Program-made: the position numbers and the translations under genes
In this document: piece by piece, positions 62,389-64,000 of the stretch
Layout of the letters: each line of letters opens with the position of its first letter
Numbering within the stretch: the stretch's first letter is position 1
Notes under the pieces: model-generated
The model's database searches: none
Told to the model about the DNA's origin: nothing
What the model saw: the letters and a program-made list of their open reading frames with translations, nothing else
From: Desulfobacterales bacterium
GTDB lineage: Bacteria > Desulfobacterota > Desulfobacteria > Desulfobacterales > Desulfosalsimonadaceae
Direction of reading: 5' to 3'
Assembly (NCBI GenBank): GCA_034520365.1
Contig: JAXHNP010000002.1
Location: 186,001 to 250,000 of the forward strand
Length of the DNA: 64,000 nucleotides

Positions 62389-63351
62389 TTGCATACTGAA
62401 ATTACCGTAAACGAGCTTGACACAGAGCGCTTTATCAAAGAAAAGGCAGAGGAGATTAAACGCACCGTAGGGGATGGATGGGCCATCAACGCCCTTTCAG
62501 GCGGCGTTGATTCGTCCACGGTCACGATGCTCGGGCACCGCGCCCTGGGTGATAAATTAAAGACGGTATTTATCGAGAACGGGCTGATGCGTGCGGGTGA
62601 AGCCGAACAGGTTGTTGGCTTTTTCCGCGACCTCGGAGTGCCGGTGGAAGTGGTTGACGCCCGCGATGAGTTTTTTGCGGCGCTAAAGGGGGTAACCGAC
62701 CCGGAGGAGAAGCGCGAGGCCATCACCCGCACTTTCTACCGCGAGGTCTTCGGGCGCCTTGTGCGTGAAAGCGGGGCAAAGCACCTCATCCAGGGGACGA
62801 TTCTTACCGATATTGATGAGACCGTGGCCGGGATCAAGCGGCAGCACAATGTGTTTGAACAATTGGGAATTGACCCCCAAGCGGCGTTCGGGTACAGCAT
62901 CATCGAACCGTTGATTCAGCTTCGAAAGGACGGGGTCCGGAAGGTAGGCAAGGCGCTGGGGCTGCCCGAGGCGCTGTTTAATCGCATTCCTTTTCCGGGG
63001 CCGGCCCTTGCGGCCCGGGTCATCGGGGAGGCCACCCCGGAGCGCATCGAGACGGTTCAGAAGGCCACCGAGATTGTTGAGCGGCTTCTCTCAGATTGCG
63101 GGGCGTTCCAGTACATGGCCATCCTGCACGAGGACCGGGTGACCGGGATGCGCGACGGCCAGCGCGATTTCGGGCAGCAGATCGAAGTCCGCTGCTGGGA
63201 AAGCGTTGATGCGCGAACGGCCGCGCCGACCCGGCTTTCTTTCGACCTCCTTGAGCAGCTGGGGCAGGAAATTGCCGCCGAGGTGCCCGGCGTGGTCAGC
63301 GTTACCTACAATATCGCCTCCAAACCGCCGTCTACCATAGAGGCTGTTTAG
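62389..63351 (+). CDS. guaA: Stand-alone GMP synthase ATP-pyrophosphatase subunit
   Basis: This 320-residue protein matches only the C-terminal ATP-pyrophosphatase and dimerisation parts of GMP synthase: P-loop SGGVDSSTVT, VFIENGLMR, HLIQGTILTDI, FNRIPFPGPALAARV and the end SKPPSTIEAV. The amidotransferase domain is absent, as in archaeal GuaAb. It would convert XMP to GMP using ammonia, or with a separate glutaminase. The TTG at 62389 has AGGAG upstream; an ATG at 62275 would add 38 unlikely residues. The 3' end overlaps the convergent RND gene by 20 bases. Confidence 0.87.
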   Translation: MHTEITVNELDTERFIKEKAEEIKRTVGDGWAINALSGGVDSSTVTMLGHRALGDKLKTVFIENGLMRAGEAEQVVGFFRDLGVPVEVVDARDEFFAALKGVTDPEEKREAITRTFYREVFGRLVRESGAKHLIQGTILTDIDETVAGIKRQHNVFEQLGIDPQAAFGYSIIEPLIQLRKDGVRKVGKALGLPEALFNRIPFPGPALAARVIGEATPERIETVQKATEIVERLLSDCGAFQYMAILHEDRVTGMRDGQRDFGQQIEVRCWESVDARTAAPTRLSFDLLEQLGQEIAAEVPGVVSVTYNIASKPPSTIEAV

Positions 63352-64000
63352 TTGTAAGGGCTTTGAATCTGTCCTTCACATTATGGATATCCTCCAGGAT
63401 CATATATCCGCAGGGGATCAAGAGCAGGGTGATCAATGTGGCAAACAGCACGCCAAAACCCAGGCTGATGGCCATCGGGATAAGGAACCGGGCCTGGATG
63501 CTTTTCTCAAGCATCATGGGGGTGAGTCCCCCAAAGGTGGTCAGTGAGGTCAGGATGACGGCCCGAAATCTGAGTTTGCCGCCTTCAATAACCGCATCAT
63601 GGGCATTAAAGCCATCCTTTCTGAGGTCATTGACCCGGTGGATGAGCACCAGGGAGTCGTTAACCACCACACCGGAAAGCCCCACAATACCGAAGAGGCT
63701 TATGATACTGATATTAAATCCCATCAGCAGATGCCCGAGGATGGCGCCCACGACACCGAACGGAATGGCCGCCATCACGATAAAAGGCTGGGAAAAGGAT
63801 TTAAACGGCACCGCCAGCAGCGCATAGATACAGAATATGGCGATGATGAAATATTTGCCGACATCACCGAGTACCTCTTTCTGCTCCTGGCCTTCGCCCT
63901 CGATGTTAAATCGCAGGCCGGCATAGCGGTTTTTAAGGGTCTGAAGGTAGTCGTTTTCCAGATACTGCCGGACCTCGTTGGCGTTGGTCACGTTTTCATT
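63332..64000 (-). CDS. RND-family efflux transporter, C-terminal part (cut by window edge)
   Basis: The minus-strand frame is open from the right edge to TAG 63332-63334, about 222 codons. Its helices match the C-terminal membrane domain of RND pumps (IIAIFCIYALLAVPFKSF, SLFGIVGLSGVVVNDSLVLIHRVNDL, GKLRFRAVILTSLTTFGGLTPMML). This includes the conserved GIVV.D block of HAE-type exporters. It is probably an inner-membrane proton antiporter; the substrate cannot be told. A GTG at 63991 is internal, not a start. Confidence 0.9.
   Translation of the reverse strand, partial: NENVTNANEVRQYLENDYLQTLKNRYAGLRFNIEGEGQEQKEVLGDVGKYFIIAIFCIYALLAVPFKSFSQPFIVMAAIPFGVVGAILGHLLMGFNISIISLFGIVGLSGVVVNDSLVLIHRVNDLRKDGFNAHDAVIEGGKLRFRAVILTSLTTFGGLTPMMLEKSIQARFLIPMAISLGFGVLFATLITLLLIPCGYMILEDIHNVKDRFKALTTKQPLW

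Overview
The window looks like chromosomal DNA of an anaerobic deltaproteobacterium (Desulfobacterota, probably near Desulfobacteraceae). This is inferred from gene content and order, not from a marker search. The cues are a PATAN/DUF4388 protein, long two-component proteins, a two-gene sufCB operon, a dnaG-rpoD block followed by a C4 zinc-ribbon gene and rnpB, a GSU0053/GSU0054-type CRISPR system as in Geobacter, and a mid-50s GC content judged by eye.

Layout. 1-4.4 kb: end of a PATAN-domain gene, a tandem universal stress protein, an Hpt protein and a hybrid histidine kinase. 4.3-8 kb: M1 aminopeptidase and a DMT transporter. 8.1-16.6 kb: a branched-chain amino-acid ABC operon (livKHMGF) running into a proline dehydrogenase/P5C dehydrogenase fusion. 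16.7-20.6 kb: a protein with two CDP-alcohol phosphatidyltransferase domains, a large protein with a nucleosidase-like C-terminus, and an unknown gene. 20.6-21.2 kb: two decayed genes, an FGGY kinase start joined to a sphingosine-1-phosphate-lyase end. 21.2-23.4 kb: a DAHP synthase-prephenate dehydratase-ACT fusion behind a Phe-rich leader peptide and a chained two-terminator attenuator. 23.4-33.8 kb: thioesterase, a secreted protein, a VOC protein, then a redox/persulfide/metal group (CoA-disulfide-reductase-like protein with rhodanese, Tpx, UspA, SDR, metallochaperone, frameshifted copper ATPase, YgaP-like membrane protein, glutaredoxin-thioredoxin reductase fusion). 33.8-49.4 kb: housekeeping genes (tRNA-Ala, hisB, hisA, dnaG, rpoD, tRNA-CAT, Nif3-like, zinc ribbon, rnpB, sufC, sufB, an HPr-fused protein, ispD, nitroreductase, a sigma-54 activator). 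49.6-50.1 kb: a small gene behind a sigma-54-type promoter. 50.2-57.9 kb: a type I-G (former I-U) CRISPR-Cas locus with cas3, csx17, csb1, csb2 and a five-repeat array, but no adaptation genes. 58.4-64 kb: SMR exporter, Nudix hydrolase, DUF4403 protein, glycosyltransferase, stand-alone GMP synthase ATP-pyrophosphatase, and the end of an RND transporter.

Three families of short non-coding dispersed repeats sit between genes, some inside the liv operon and one beside cas3. The most notable signal is the regulatory leader of the aroF-pheA fusion: a 27-codon ORF with six Phe codons lies across a pause hairpin, and two successive terminators can both be undone by one chain of alternative pairings (1:2, 3:4, 5:6 against 2:3, 4:5).

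All calls come from reading the sequence. No database search or folding program was run.
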